Shown here in pieces: positions 16,737 to 24,725 of a DNA stretch of 64,000 nt. Position 1 is the stretch's first letter. Each line of letters begins with the position of its first letter. The translations under genes and the position numbers were made by a program. The notes beneath the pieces are model-generated. The model was given only the letters and a program-made list of their open reading frames with translations. It made no database searches and was not told the origin of the DNA. The stretch comes from Bradyrhizobium sp. CCBAU 53351 (lineage in GTDB: Bacteria > Pseudomonadota > Alphaproteobacteria > Rhizobiales > Xanthobacteraceae), in assembly GCF_015291745.1 (NCBI RefSeq), contig NZ_CP030059.1, forward strand, positions 4,739,501-4,803,500, read 5' to 3'.

Positions 16737-17646
16737 CGTTCGTCTGCATCTTTTCAATCACGGCCTTCCCAAGGTCCGCTCGGAGCAAATGCGCGAGTCG
16801 GAGCAGATAGATCTGAACGTCCGCGAGCTCCCGCCTGAGCTCCGGCTCCGCCGCCGCGAGATTTGTACCAACATAACCAGGACGCGTGGTAGTCAGTTCA
16901 ACCTTCTTAATGAGGTTGGCGAATTCTCCGACTTCGCCCAACAACCCGACCAAATCCTTTGAAATTTGACCGCATCGCTCCTCGTCGTCGGCGAAGTCGA
17001 CGGGAAAGCCATGCGCGCGGTCGGCGTCGATCTGTCGACGGATCAAGCTGGCAAGGGAATCAGCAGCAGGTGCGGAGTTTTCATCGATCTTGGCCGAATC
17101 CGACGCAAGTAACCGCGGATCACCGGCCAATTCTTCGCGCGTCCTTTGCAGTTCAGTTTTAACGGGCCACATCTTGGTCTCGTATCCGTGTTGTCCTCTG
17201 TAGGGATGCGAGGCGGAAGTTTCGAGAACGGTGAAGTCCACCTTCGCGATGGGCTCAAGCAAGGGCAAGACGATGTACTTGCTGCTGACATTTTGCGTCA
17301 CGATGCCAATACGTCCGTGAAAGCCGGGATCGGCATACGTCGCGACTGCGCTTAAGCCTATGCTAAACAACGATCCCTTGCTGACGATGCGCGCGAATAC
17401 CTTATCGTTCAGCGCAAGGCGTTCGTGCGTGATCAGTACCACCCGATGACCGGGCTTGATAAGGACCTCTCCTCCGGCAGGCACCGGATAACGCTTCTCG
17501 TCCTCGGTCAAGTCGTAATAGACGTTGCCCATTCGAAGCTCGTAGCAGGCTCCCTTGCAGCCCTCCGGGTCCCCATCGAGCACGAGCTCCTTGCGAGCGA
17601 TGGCATCGGCGATCTCGTGGTCCACCAGAACTTTCATGCCGTCCAT
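16705..17646 (-). CDS. dCTP deaminase/dUTPase-fold protein fused to a MazG-like pyrophosphohydrolase
   Basis: 313 residues. Residues about 5-165 follow the dCTP deaminase/dUTPase fold (LVDHEIADAIARKEL, RIVSKGSLFSIGL, TYADPGFHGRIGIV, LLEPIAKVDFTVLE). Aligning the PGFHGRIGIVTQN segment by eye with the enzyme motif PGWxGxIxLExxN places Val where deaminases have their catalytic Glu, so deamination is doubtful. Residues about 205-313 are an all-alpha NTP pyrophosphatase of the MazG type with intact metal ligands: LLGEVGEFANLIKK (ExxxE-type), ELADVQIYLLRL (ExxD) and KMQTNDGRY. MazG enzymes hydrolyse NTPs/dNTPs to monophosphates. A dNTP-recognising domain joined to a hydrolase suggests nucleotide depletion or sanitation. 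Confidence 0.82.
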   Translation of the reverse strand: MDGMKVLVDHEIADAIARKELVLDGDPEGCKGACYELRMGNVYYDLTEDEKRYPVPAGGEVLIKPGHRVVLITHERLALNDKVFARIVSKGSLFSIGLSAVATYADPGFHGRIGIVTQNVSSKYIVLPLLEPIAKVDFTVLETSASHPYRGQHGYETKMWPVKTELQRTREELAGDPRLLASDSAKIDENSAPAADSLASLIRRQIDADRAHGFPVDFADDEERCGQISKDLVGLLGEVGEFANLIKKVELTTTRPGYVGTNLAAAEPELRRELADVQIYLLRLAHLLRADLGKAVIEKMQTNDGRYAYLRKT

Positions 17647-17694
17647 TCCTCTTCACGTGTTTTCCAGGCTCTGCAGCAGTGTTACAGGAACAGA

Positions 17695-18501
17695 ATGGCC
17701 ACGTCCCCGGCGTCCTGCTGCAGCATCTATCTACAGGGTATCGTAAACACGGTTAAGGGACCGGAGCCGTTCGGCTTCGCGACGGGCTTTCTGTATGCTG
17801 GCCCGAACGGCACACGATGGCTGGTGACGAACTGGCATGTCGTGACGGGGCGGAGGCCAGATGACCCGGGCTCCCTAGTCGGCGGAAAGCCGCACAGTCC
17901 CAGTTGGCTGCGTTTCACCATCCACGATCCGGCCGGCTCTAAGCCGCAAGATATGGAGGTCCCACTCTACGATGCAGACGGGCCCACGTGGATCGAAGGT
18001 GATCGCGAGCATGGAGTCGATCTGGCGCTGGTGCGACTGACCGCCCCCCCTCGTTTCCGCCTACCGTTCACCCAAAGCTTTGCCCCCAATTCCTGTTTCG
18101 CGTTGGAGCCGGCCATGGATGTCGTCATCGTCGGACATCCGTTCAAACTCGGAGACCATACGAACTCTGCGGTCTGGAAGAGCGCGATGGTTTCGAGCGG
18201 CCAAGATACTTCCGCCGAGCGTAGGCCGTGGATTCTGGTCGATACCCCCGGCACACCCGGCATGTCCGGCTCGCCCGTCTATAAGCGAACTTTGCGTACC
18301 TCGGACAGGAAGGCATTTCGCAGCACCTACGCCGTCGGCCAGGCTGGGGAGCGAATGAAGCTCGAGCTTGCAGGCGTCTACGCAGGCTCGGTCGGGAATA
18401 AAGATCTCGAGAAGCTACAGCTCGGCCGCGTCTTTCCTATCGACCTGGTCGAGGGCATCCTTCGCGACGGGAAAAGAGGCGTCAATCCGTTTCCGCCATG
18501 A
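17695..18501 (+). CDS. Trypsin-like serine protease
   Basis: 268 residues from ATG 17695. The chymotrypsin-fold triad is complete: His48 in TNWHVVTGR, Asp109 in HGVDLALVRL, and Ser191 in TPGMSGSPVY. No PDZ domain, signal peptide or membrane segment follows or precedes, so it is a compact, probably cytoplasmic protease, unlike periplasmic DegP. It is divergent from the deaminase-MazG gene with only 48 bp between starts, so the two transcripts share a tiny control region. Placement among defence-type genes suggests an induced effector protease; this is inference. Confidence 0.82.
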   Translation: MATSPASCCSIYLQGIVNTVKGPEPFGFATGFLYAGPNGTRWLVTNWHVVTGRRPDDPGSLVGGKPHSPSWLRFTIHDPAGSKPQDMEVPLYDADGPTWIEGDREHGVDLALVRLTAPPRFRLPFTQSFAPNSCFALEPAMDVVIVGHPFKLGDHTNSAVWKSAMVSSGQDTSAERRPWILVDTPGTPGMSGSPVYKRTLRTSDRKAFRSTYAVGQAGERMKLELAGVYAGSVGNKDLEKLQLGRVFPIDLVEGILRDGKRGVNPFPP

Positions 18502-18717
18502 CTCCGCGGGGGGCGCTTGGATGTCGGCACGACCTGTTGTGTGCAGCGGGCTTTGCTTGCGGATTGCGGCGGCCAAGGCCTGGCACCGACGTTCGCAAGC
18601 CGGTAGCGAAATCGGCGACGCTCACTGTTGCGTAGTAATTTGTTCAACGATTCATGGACCTTTCCGCGCATAAAAAGGGGTTAAACAGCCGAACTCTTTC
18701 GCGCAGCTTGGGGCAAA

Positions 18718-18747
18718 TTGCCTTGATCGAGGTGTGCCATGTAGAAT
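18718..18747 (+). promoter_or_regulatory. Candidate promoter of the HEPN-like gene
   Basis: TTGCCT (18718-18723) and TAGAAT (18742-18747) are separated by 18 bp, about 80 bp upstream of the ATG at 18830. The 328-bp gap after the protease (18502-18829) holds this and no gene that I can support. Confidence 0.35.
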
Positions 18748-18829
18748 TGGCGGCACCCCTTGCCGAGCGCCCCAAATTGCCCCTTTCTGGGCGCCGGTTT
18801 TAAGGCCCTCCTGCCTTCGGAACGCTGCC

Positions 18830-19813
18830 ATGAACGAGGACACTTTGTTGCAGCTTGCGCTTGCCAAGCAATACGCGCACCACGCGCGTTTTGCGGGCAC
18901 CCCACGCCAAGCGATTGCTGACGGCTATTCTGCAGTAGATGCCATGCTCTCGGCGCTCCTATTACACAGCGGCCAGGAACCTCCCCGCAATCACAAAGTG
19001 AAATTCGACACCGCCCAGAAGGCGTTCCCCAATGCCTTCGCCGCCGAGACCGTTCAGGACGGCAATTCGTGGAGCTTTTCGCCCGGCGCCGATTGGAAGA
19101 GCCTCGAAGGTTACTATCGGGAATGGTTATCTTCCCGGTACGAGAAATTCGAGATGGACCCGGGCGTTGCCACGGCTCGCGTCCGTGAAGCGCTTGCTGC
19201 CGTGGATTCCGGAATCCGGTTTTTGGCAAAGGCTGAGAAGATGGAAGCCGAAGCGCTCGACGAGGCGGCCTCCGTGCGCGCGTTCGGATACAAGTATTCC
19301 GAGACCTCCAATGCCGTTAGCGACGTTCATGATTTCCTTTTCAACCAAGCTGAAATCTACGGCGATGAACACGGCTCAAAGCTCGGCACCAAGCTTGCTG
19401 CGACAACTAACTCATGCGATCTCGACCTGACGGCTGGCGACGCACTGACTCAGCAGATCATCCTTGAAGATTTGGACATCGCCGAAGATGCCGCACGCGT
19501 CTATCACCTGTTCGTGCAACTGGTCGACAAAATCCAAGAAAAGCGGCTAGAGCGCATTTGCGAGGGGCGCCCGATCGAGAACTGCACCCCGGAACAGATC
19601 ATCGATACGACCGACTTCATGGTCGGCCTAAAGGCCCGCTACCACGGCGGATTAATTCCACTCGCTGGCGTGCCGTGGAGCCAGGCCTTAAAAGGCGTCT
19701 TGTCCTGCGTTTCGCACGTGATGAACAAGCCCATGAACGAGCTTGCAGCGGAGGCCAAAGAGAAAAGCGCGCCAACGGATCAGAATGCCGTGGCTAAGGG
19801 AGCGCCTTCTTGA
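18830..19813 (+). CDS. Hypothetical all-helical protein, possible HEPN-like
   Basis: 327 residues from ATG 18830 (MNEDTLLQLALAKQYAHHAR). The first 110 residues (YSAVDAMLSALLLHSG, NHKVKFDTAQKAFPNAFA) resemble the helical core of HEPN-type proteins, but I see no clear Rx4-6H ribonuclease motif, so activity is doubtful. The rest is helical with no recognised domain. Its last 20 bp overlap, tail to tail, with the PIN-like gene on the opposite strand. HEPN proteins commonly partner with nucleotidyltransferases or nucleases in toxin-antitoxin and defence loci. Function unknown. Confidence 0.65.
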   Translation: MNEDTLLQLALAKQYAHHARFAGTPRQAIADGYSAVDAMLSALLLHSGQEPPRNHKVKFDTAQKAFPNAFAAETVQDGNSWSFSPGADWKSLEGYYREWLSSRYEKFEMDPGVATARVREALAAVDSGIRFLAKAEKMEAEALDEAASVRAFGYKYSETSNAVSDVHDFLFNQAEIYGDEHGSKLGTKLAATTNSCDLDLTAGDALTQQIILEDLDIAEDAARVYHLFVQLVDKIQEKRLERICEGRPIENCTPEQIIDTTDFMVGLKARYHGGLIPLAGVPWSQALKGVLSCVSHVMNKPMNELAAEAKEKSAPTDQNAVAKGAPS

Positions 19814-20636
19814 GGTCCTCAGCGTCCCTGAACACGGCTGCAAGCGGCCTGCCCGCCAACTCCTTGTGCGCTTGCTCGCAACACTGAAAGACGAAACCGT
19901 CCCGTAGTAAGAAATAGTCGCAATAGGCAAGAGCGACGACTGCGTGCATGAGATCAATTCCGTCAGAATTTTGCGGATTGCGAGACGCCGTAGCGGTACG
20001 TGCTCGCGTCAGGGCATTCTCGACTGCCATCGCCGGGCACGCCGCGTAGAATGCTGCTTGGTTGTCTAAACAAAACTTTGAGAACTCCAACAATTCTGCC
20101 TTCGAGCACGCTGAGCCATCCGGCAACTTCGTCGGCAGCAGGCCTTCAATCCATCTCTCAAAGATTTCGTCCTGGCGCTCGGCGACCTTCTTCGGCCCCA
20201 ACGTTTGAAGCTGGCGCAGGGCTGTAGGCGCAAGCTCCTTGGATGGGGCGTACCTCTTAAAATCGATTGTATCTATCCACTGTCTCGGCGTGACCCCGAT
20301 CCGCGTCTTGGAGCCAACCATGAATGACTCGACTTCGGAGAGGTGACGCCGAAAGGCGTCAATTGGCTCGGGCGCGACCTGAAGCTTTTCCTTCCAAAGA
20401 AAAGCCCGCACCTCGCGCCGCTCTATCTGCACGCGTTCCAAGATCCAAAGCGGCTTGGCCTTCATCAGAAAGGTTAGCCGCTGGTCCTGCTGCGCTCTGT
20501 CGGAAGCCGATCCGATTTCGAACAAGTTCCAAAGGGACAGCGCCAACTGCGCTTTTCCGTTGGTAAGGACCTCGTCAACCGGCGTCCATGACGCAGGATG
20601 CGTGACGATACTATGATCGAGATAAAGCGTGGACAT
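19794..20636 (-). CDS. PIN-like nuclease domain protein
   Basis: 280 residues from ATG 20636 (MSTLYLDHSIV). PIN-fold acidic residues are in place: Asp7 in LYLDHS, Glu40 in LSLWNLFEI, Asp228 in GIDLMHAVVALAY, and Asp240/Asp246 in YCDYFLLRD. The overall order (strand-Asp, helix-Glu, long helical insert, LMHA then a strand ending in Asp) is that of PIN ribonucleases, though it is about twice the length of VapC toxins because of a 150-residue helical insertion. A longer in-frame start at 20708 exists. It faces away from the metallopeptidase gene (98 bp between starts) and converges on the HEPN-like gene. Confidence 0.7.
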   Translation of the reverse strand: MSTLYLDHSIVTHPASWTPVDEVLTNGKAQLALSLWNLFEIGSASDRAQQDQRLTFLMKAKPLWILERVQIERREVRAFLWKEKLQVAPEPIDAFRRHLSEVESFMVGSKTRIGVTPRQWIDTIDFKRYAPSKELAPTALRQLQTLGPKKVAERQDEIFERWIEGLLPTKLPDGSACSKAELLEFSKFCLDNQAAFYAACPAMAVENALTRARTATASRNPQNSDGIDLMHAVVALAYCDYFLLRDGFVFQCCEQAHKELAGRPLAAVFRDAEDLKKALP

Positions 20637-20734
20637 TTTTGGCTTGTCGCTAAATTGGTTTCGCTGAAACCGCCAGAAGGATGATACACGTAACGGTTGG
20701 ATCCTCATAATGCCGACTGCAAGTCGATTATGCC

Positions 20735-22090
20735 ATGAACGCGAACCCTTATGAGCTTTGGCTCGGCCAGGATAACAACCTCTGCTTTCCGGTGATCGAT
20801 CCGAAACGGATTGACGCCATTTTCAAGGAAGCGCTCGTTCGTGTGGCTGCTAGGCTTGGCTTGGGCCCTAAGCCTACTCTTATGCTTGACCTCGAACACC
20901 TCCAAGTCGCGGACTACGGTACCTTGGGCGGCGTTTCGGCAGAGCAGCGTCAGACCATTGCCGCATTGCATGCGGCAGGACCCATACGTCCCGAAGAATT
21001 GATTTTTCTGGGTTTGCGGTCATTGTTTCAGGCAAACTGGCCGCCGCCCGAAAGCGATGATGACATCCGATTTGCGGCCGCATTCGATTTCGTACTCAAC
21101 AAGATACTGGCCGATACTGCACTCGATCTTGCCGGAAACTTCAAAGCACCCGCGGCTCTTCTGCCGTATTGGGGACGGTTAAGTTTCTTGCGTGTGATGG
21201 TAGAGCTGCCTACTGAAAACATAGCTCGCTATGGTCTTGATAAGGTCGCTTGTGCGCTTGTGAAGCGCGCCAAGTTCAACGCGACCACTTTCGCATTCGA
21301 AAACGGTCCTATCGTTGGCATCAACTACGCCCTTGAGCCTATTTTGAAGCATCTAAACCGTTATCTGCTTCATTATTTCGGCACGAAGGATATGGCTGGT
21401 CCTGTGCGGCTTGTCCGGGCGTGGGAAGGGATCATTCCAACCATCCTATTTTTTTGGTCGGACGTTGCCGCAACGCAGATTACACGATCATCCATCATCC
21501 TCTACGAGGATCACTTAAGTATGATGGCCCACCGGCTCACCGCCGAGCAACTTGATTTCATTTTGATGCACGAACTGGGACATGTTGCACTCGACCACCC
21601 GAACCGCTTGAAAGCCGAACGCGCGAGCGGAAGCAATTCCGGTACCATCCAGCACGAATTTGAGTTCTCCGCCGACTCATTTGCGCTTGGGCTGATGAGA
21701 TCGAAGCTCGTGAAGTATACGCGAGGCGCGATAGATACGCCGGACAAGCCTGGCAATGAGCGCGTTTCGCGCATCACCGAAGCACTACATGACTATCAAA
21801 GCGGTCTTGGCGGCGTCTACCTGCTGTTCACTTATATGGACTTCATCCAGCGAGCGGGCGAGCTCTTGAAAACACGATTAGCGGGGCGCCTCCGGGTTCG
21901 AGAAAAAATGGACAGTCATCCTCGGGCGAGCGCTCGCTTAGAACGCCTAGAGCTTACCAATCTTGGTGAGCATTTATATACGAGTCCGCTTGAACGATAT
22001 TCGCGCGGCTTTTTTGAAAGTGTCCTCGATTATGCCTCCGCCCTTGACGACGAGGCTTTGCTTGAAAGCGTCAACGGTTCTCTGACGTAA
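20735..22090 (+). CDS. HExxH zinc metallopeptidase family protein
   Basis: 451 residues. The zinc site is HELGH (279-283) with a downstream ExxAD-type element EFSAD (310-314) supplying the third ligand, the gluzincin arrangement. The N-terminal 200 residues (EELIFLGLRSLFQANW, DIRFAAAFDFVLNKIL) have no recognised domain. There is no signal peptide or membrane helix, so it acts in the cytoplasm. The gene is noticeably more AT-rich than its neighbours, suggesting separate acquisition. Together with the divergent PIN-like and convergent HEPN-like genes it may form a cassette; island metallopeptidases of this type often cleave a partner repressor or toxin. Confidence 0.75.
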   Translation: MNANPYELWLGQDNNLCFPVIDPKRIDAIFKEALVRVAARLGLGPKPTLMLDLEHLQVADYGTLGGVSAEQRQTIAALHAAGPIRPEELIFLGLRSLFQANWPPPESDDDIRFAAAFDFVLNKILADTALDLAGNFKAPAALLPYWGRLSFLRVMVELPTENIARYGLDKVACALVKRAKFNATTFAFENGPIVGINYALEPILKHLNRYLLHYFGTKDMAGPVRLVRAWEGIIPTILFFWSDVAATQITRSSIILYEDHLSMMAHRLTAEQLDFILMHELGHVALDHPNRLKAERASGSNSGTIQHEFEFSADSFALGLMRSKLVKYTRGAIDTPDKPGNERVSRITEALHDYQSGLGGVYLLFTYMDFIQRAGELLKTRLAGRLRVREKMDSHPRASARLERLELTNLGEHLYTSPLERYSRGFFESVLDYASALDDEALLESVNGSLT

Positions 22091-22095
22091 GGATC

Positions 22096-22250
22096 TAGTC
22101 GGGCGCAAGCGATCCGATTTGAACAGATGGCCGTACCGATCCATGGTCACCTGCAAGCTGGAATGACCGGCAAGCGTCTGAACCGCCTTCGGCGGAAGGC
22201 CCGCTTCGATCCAACATGAGATCGCGAAGCCGGAGGGCAATCGACCACGT
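22096..22250 (-). pseudogene. Decayed tyrosine recombinase (integrase) C-terminal fragment
   Basis: The minus strand encodes FAISCWIEAGLPPKAVQ, LAGHSSLQVTMDRYGHLF and FKSD, the unmistakable C-terminus of a phage-type integrase including the box with the nucleophilic Tyr. The preceding catalytic Arg/His box, normally LRHFAIS, reads LPSGFAIS here, so the active site is destroyed, and no upstream catalytic domain is found. It abuts the end of the metallopeptidase gene and lies about 420 bp from a tRNA-Glu 3' fragment, its likely former target. Confidence 0.8.
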
Positions 22251-22667
22251 CGCAATACGAGACCATGCGCGCGCTATATTAGACGACGCTTGCAAGGCGT
22301 TTCGTCGCCCAACAAAATGTTATTCCCGATCGCTGCCGCGGGTACGGCATTCTTCTGGACCGAGTCCGAACTCGGTTGCACCGCCGAAGATGGGGAAGCC
22401 TTCATTTGCGGCAAGGAAAACATCGCGCATTCAACGCATGGAGCGCGGCCAACGAGATGCGAACACTTCGTGGGCTTGGAGGCGGATTGCATGTCGTCGT
22501 GGCTGTCACTGCCCCTCGAATTGACAAAGGAGCTGTCGGATCTACGCGCGAGAACCTGCGTAGTCGGATTACGGAATCAGTGTGTCGGAGTCCGCCAACG
22601 TCCGCTGCCGCTTATTCAACGGATATTCGACGACTTCTCTATCACAGGTCTAAGTTATTGAAATTTC
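22251..22667. other. Stretch between integrase remnant and tRNA remnant
   Basis: About 415 bp where the missing integrase catalytic domain would be expected, but I can read only disrupted frames. A plus-strand frame (22290-22661) contains a plausible-looking segment (AAAGTAFFWTESELGC) but no recognised domain. Confidence 0.35.
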
Positions 22668-22712
22668 TGGCGCTCCCTAGGGGAATCGAACCCCTGTTTC
22701 AGCCTTGAGAGG
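22668..22712 (-). other. 3' half of a tRNA-Glu(CTC) gene: fossil attachment site
   Basis: Read on the minus strand the segment gives the 3' side of an anticodon arm with loop CTCTCAA (anticodon CTC, Glu), a perfect T arm AGGGG-TTCGATT-CCCCT (22679-22695), the acceptor 3' strand AGGGAGC and CCA (22668-22670). The 5' half (acceptor, D arm) is absent. Such partial tRNA ends are left at the junction of tRNA-targeting islands. Confidence 0.75.
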
Positions 22713-23177
22713 GTCGAGTCGATCCCCTTCATGAACAATCGTGAGGATAGTTCCGCGATGGCGGCGTTACTGCATCAGTTTCGCACTAGAAACGACCAAC
22801 CGAAATGTAACGAACGCGATTGGATTTGTGCGAAAGTCAGCTTGATCAATGAATCCAATTGCTATCCGGCGCTTGTAGCAGTCTGGTCGCGGGTTGGGGC
22901 GTGCATATCAATGTAGAGCCCTTTGACCGTTAGGCAGAGCGCCTTCGCCACCGAAGATCGCGCGCCCAAATTCCGTAATCGGCTGCCCTGGGTCGGTACT
23001 CGCAACCTGGCCGAATCTTCGCCAACGCCCTCCAACGTTTCATTCAGGCCGACAAAGTCTTTTCAGACGGCGGGGTTCAGCAGATGGGTGGAGTTCGCCT
23101 TAGCGACTTACCCGAGCGTTGCAAGCGTTTGTCTGCGGCGACTAGCTCCAGTGCATATTCAGCCGAAGTAGTCAGAA
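22713..23177. other. Stretch without a supported gene
   Basis: About 465 bp between the tRNA-Glu remnant and the small gene before the integrase. Only short frames with no recognisable protein features; no repeats noticed. It should contain the promoter of the 23178-24610 pair. Confidence 0.4.
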
Positions 23178-23363
23178 ATGTCGAAGTCAAAATTCACCGA
23201 AGCCGATGTCAGGCGTGCGGTCAAAGGCGTGTTCGACGGCGGTGGAAGAGTCCTGAGCGTAGAAATCTGGCCTGACGGACGGATATCGGTTACAGTCAAA
23301 CAGGACAAACACCGCTCGATAGACCCGGAAGACGATCCGGAGGTGTCGCGGAGGCTTCTGTGA
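23178..23363 (+). CDS. Small conserved protein preceding the integrase
   Basis: 61 residues (MSKSKFTEADVRRAVKGVFD). It reads as one amphipathic helix, a beta hairpin (GRVLSVEIWPDGRISVTVK) and an acidic tail. Its stop TGA overlaps the integrase GTG start (GTGA), so the pair is co-translated. I have seen this pairing with island integrases of rhizobia; an excisionase or directionality role is plausible but its fold is not the usual winged-helix AlpA/Xis type. Confidence 0.75.
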   Translation: MSKSKFTEADVRRAVKGVFDGGGRVLSVEIWPDGRISVTVKQDKHRSIDPEDDPEVSRRLL

Positions 23364-24610
23364 GACGTAGACGATCGACACTCCCCCTACCTCGCTATAC
23401 GTTACACAAGCAGCTCAAGACCGGCTGGGGCTATTTTTTTAACGTCCCAAGCTGGGCGCGCAAGCAAGGTTGCCCATTGCAGAACGAACCGCTGGGTGCC
23501 GACTACGACAGAGCGGTACAGCGGGCGGAGAGGATCTTGCTGCCGGCGTTCGATAGCTGGCGCACCGGTGGTGAGGACGCTACTTCCGTTGCCGGCGTGG
23601 TCGTCGGCACACTGGACTGGATGTTTCACGAATATCGCCGCACGTGGTCGCAGAAAACCGCCAAGCGACTACAAGCCTTGAGCCCGGGTCAATGCCGCGT
23701 GCACGAGACGGGTATCAAGATGATCTGCGAATATCTGCTAAAGGACGGCAGGCGCCTCGGGACCCGCCGAGTCTCGAGCATCGACACGGCTTTCGTCGAT
23801 GACCTCTTTGGGAAACTTCTTTTCAAGGAGGTCAAAGGCAAAAAGGTAGAGCGCCGCACCACTGTCAATCACGCAATGAAGACCGCGCGCACTGCGTGGA
23901 ATACGGTGTCGCGCGCCAACCCGAGCGTTTTCCCGCCGAAGAATCCGTTCGAGAAGATGGGCCTACAATCAAACTCGCGCGAAACACCTCATGCAACGTT
24001 TGCGGAGTTGGCGGCGTTTCGCGCCAAGGCGATCGAAATGGGCTATCCCTCGCTCGCAACTGGGGCTCTGATCGGGTGGGAACTGCTTCAGCGCGAGGCG
24101 CACATGTTCGTCCGTTTCGTGGCTGACCATTACCGGCCGCCGAGCCGGCCAAACCACGTCTATGTCATCAATTACAAGACGAGCACCGGGTCTTGGGAGC
24201 CATTGTTCAATGCCAAGGGCAAGGCGCTCTATCCGGTGTTGATGGCTGAACTCGACGCAATCAAAGCACTGCGGCCAACGGGTGGGCTGATGCTGCGCCG
24301 AGACGGCAGCAGCTTGCCCTGGTTTGGCAAGGGAGAGATGCTCACCCAGGTTCAGCGTATTTCGAAGAAGGTCATCATGGCAGCAGGACTGCGGTCAGAG
24401 CTGACCTTTACCTCATTCGGCCGCCACGGCGGTACGACGGAGGCGAGCACCTCCGGACTGACCGAGACGCAGTTGATGCAGAAGGGCCAGTGGTCGTCGA
24501 CAGCGGCAATGGCGCACTACCTGCACGACGATGATGAAGCCAAGCAGGACGCGCAGATGAAGCGCATCAAGCGGCGCGCAAAACTGGCGAAGCAAGCGGC
24601 CGTAAAGTGA
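23360..24610 (+). CDS. int: Tyrosine-type site-specific integrase of the island
   Basis: 416 residues. The catalytic domain has Arg245 (LLQREAHMF), the box II pair Arg355-His356 (TSFGRHGGTTEA), and GQWSS..AHYLHDD with the second His386 and nucleophile Tyr387. The N-terminal part (about 85-190) is the helical SAM-like core-binding domain. The protein is intact. It ends 73 bp before the 3' terminus of tRNA-Gly, the standard arrangement for an integrase that recombines into a tRNA gene. Start GTG 23360 overlaps the upstream small gene. Confidence 0.93.
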   Translation: MRRRRSTLPLPRYTLHKQLKTGWGYFFNVPSWARKQGCPLQNEPLGADYDRAVQRAERILLPAFDSWRTGGEDATSVAGVVVGTLDWMFHEYRRTWSQKTAKRLQALSPGQCRVHETGIKMICEYLLKDGRRLGTRRVSSIDTAFVDDLFGKLLFKEVKGKKVERRTTVNHAMKTARTAWNTVSRANPSVFPPKNPFEKMGLQSNSRETPHATFAELAAFRAKAIEMGYPSLATGALIGWELLQREAHMFVRFVADHYRPPSRPNHVYVINYKTSTGSWEPLFNAKGKALYPVLMAELDAIKALRPTGGLMLRRDGSSLPWFGKGEMLTQVQRISKKVIMAAGLRSELTFTSFGRHGGTTEASTSGLTETQLMQKGQWSSTAAMAHYLHDDDEAKQDAQMKRIKRRAKLAKQAAVK

Positions 24611-24614
24611 ACAT

Positions 24615-24648
24615 TTGTCAGAATGGAAATCGGTAGCTTGTCAGAATG
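24615..24648 (+). repeat. Tandem direct repeat TTGTCAGAATG, probable integrase arm sites
   Basis: Two perfect 11-bp copies, 24615-24625 and 24638-24648, 23 bp apart start to start (about two helical turns), between the integrase stop and the tRNA-Gly 3' end. Position and phasing fit arm-type binding sites for the integrase at this junction. Confidence 0.6.
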
Positions 24649-24660
24649 AGAAGTCCTTGA

Positions 24661-24725
24661 CGAGCTAAGTCATTGAAAACTTTGGAGCGGGTGAAGGGAA
24701 TCGAACCCTCGTATTCAGCTTGGAA
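24661..24725. other. Island attachment junction in tRNA-Gly
   Basis: The tRNA-Gly 3' half, from CCA (24683-24685) through the T arm to the anticodon loop, is the likely recombination core. The flank GCTAAGTCATTGAAA on the island side strongly resembles the flank of the tRNA-Glu fossil site (CTAAGTTATTGAAA at 22650-22663). The matching copy at the other island end is not in this window. Confidence 0.6.

Noticed and set aside
22376..22708. Plus-strand frame ending LALPRGIEPLFQP
   Set aside because: The ending is antisense translation of the tRNA-Glu 3' half, a well-known artefact; the rest has no recognised domain.
1..24680. CRISPR arrays or transposase genes in the island
   Set aside because: I looked for regularly spaced repeats and for transposase motifs and found neither; the only recombinases are the tyrosine type at 22.1 and 23.4 kb.
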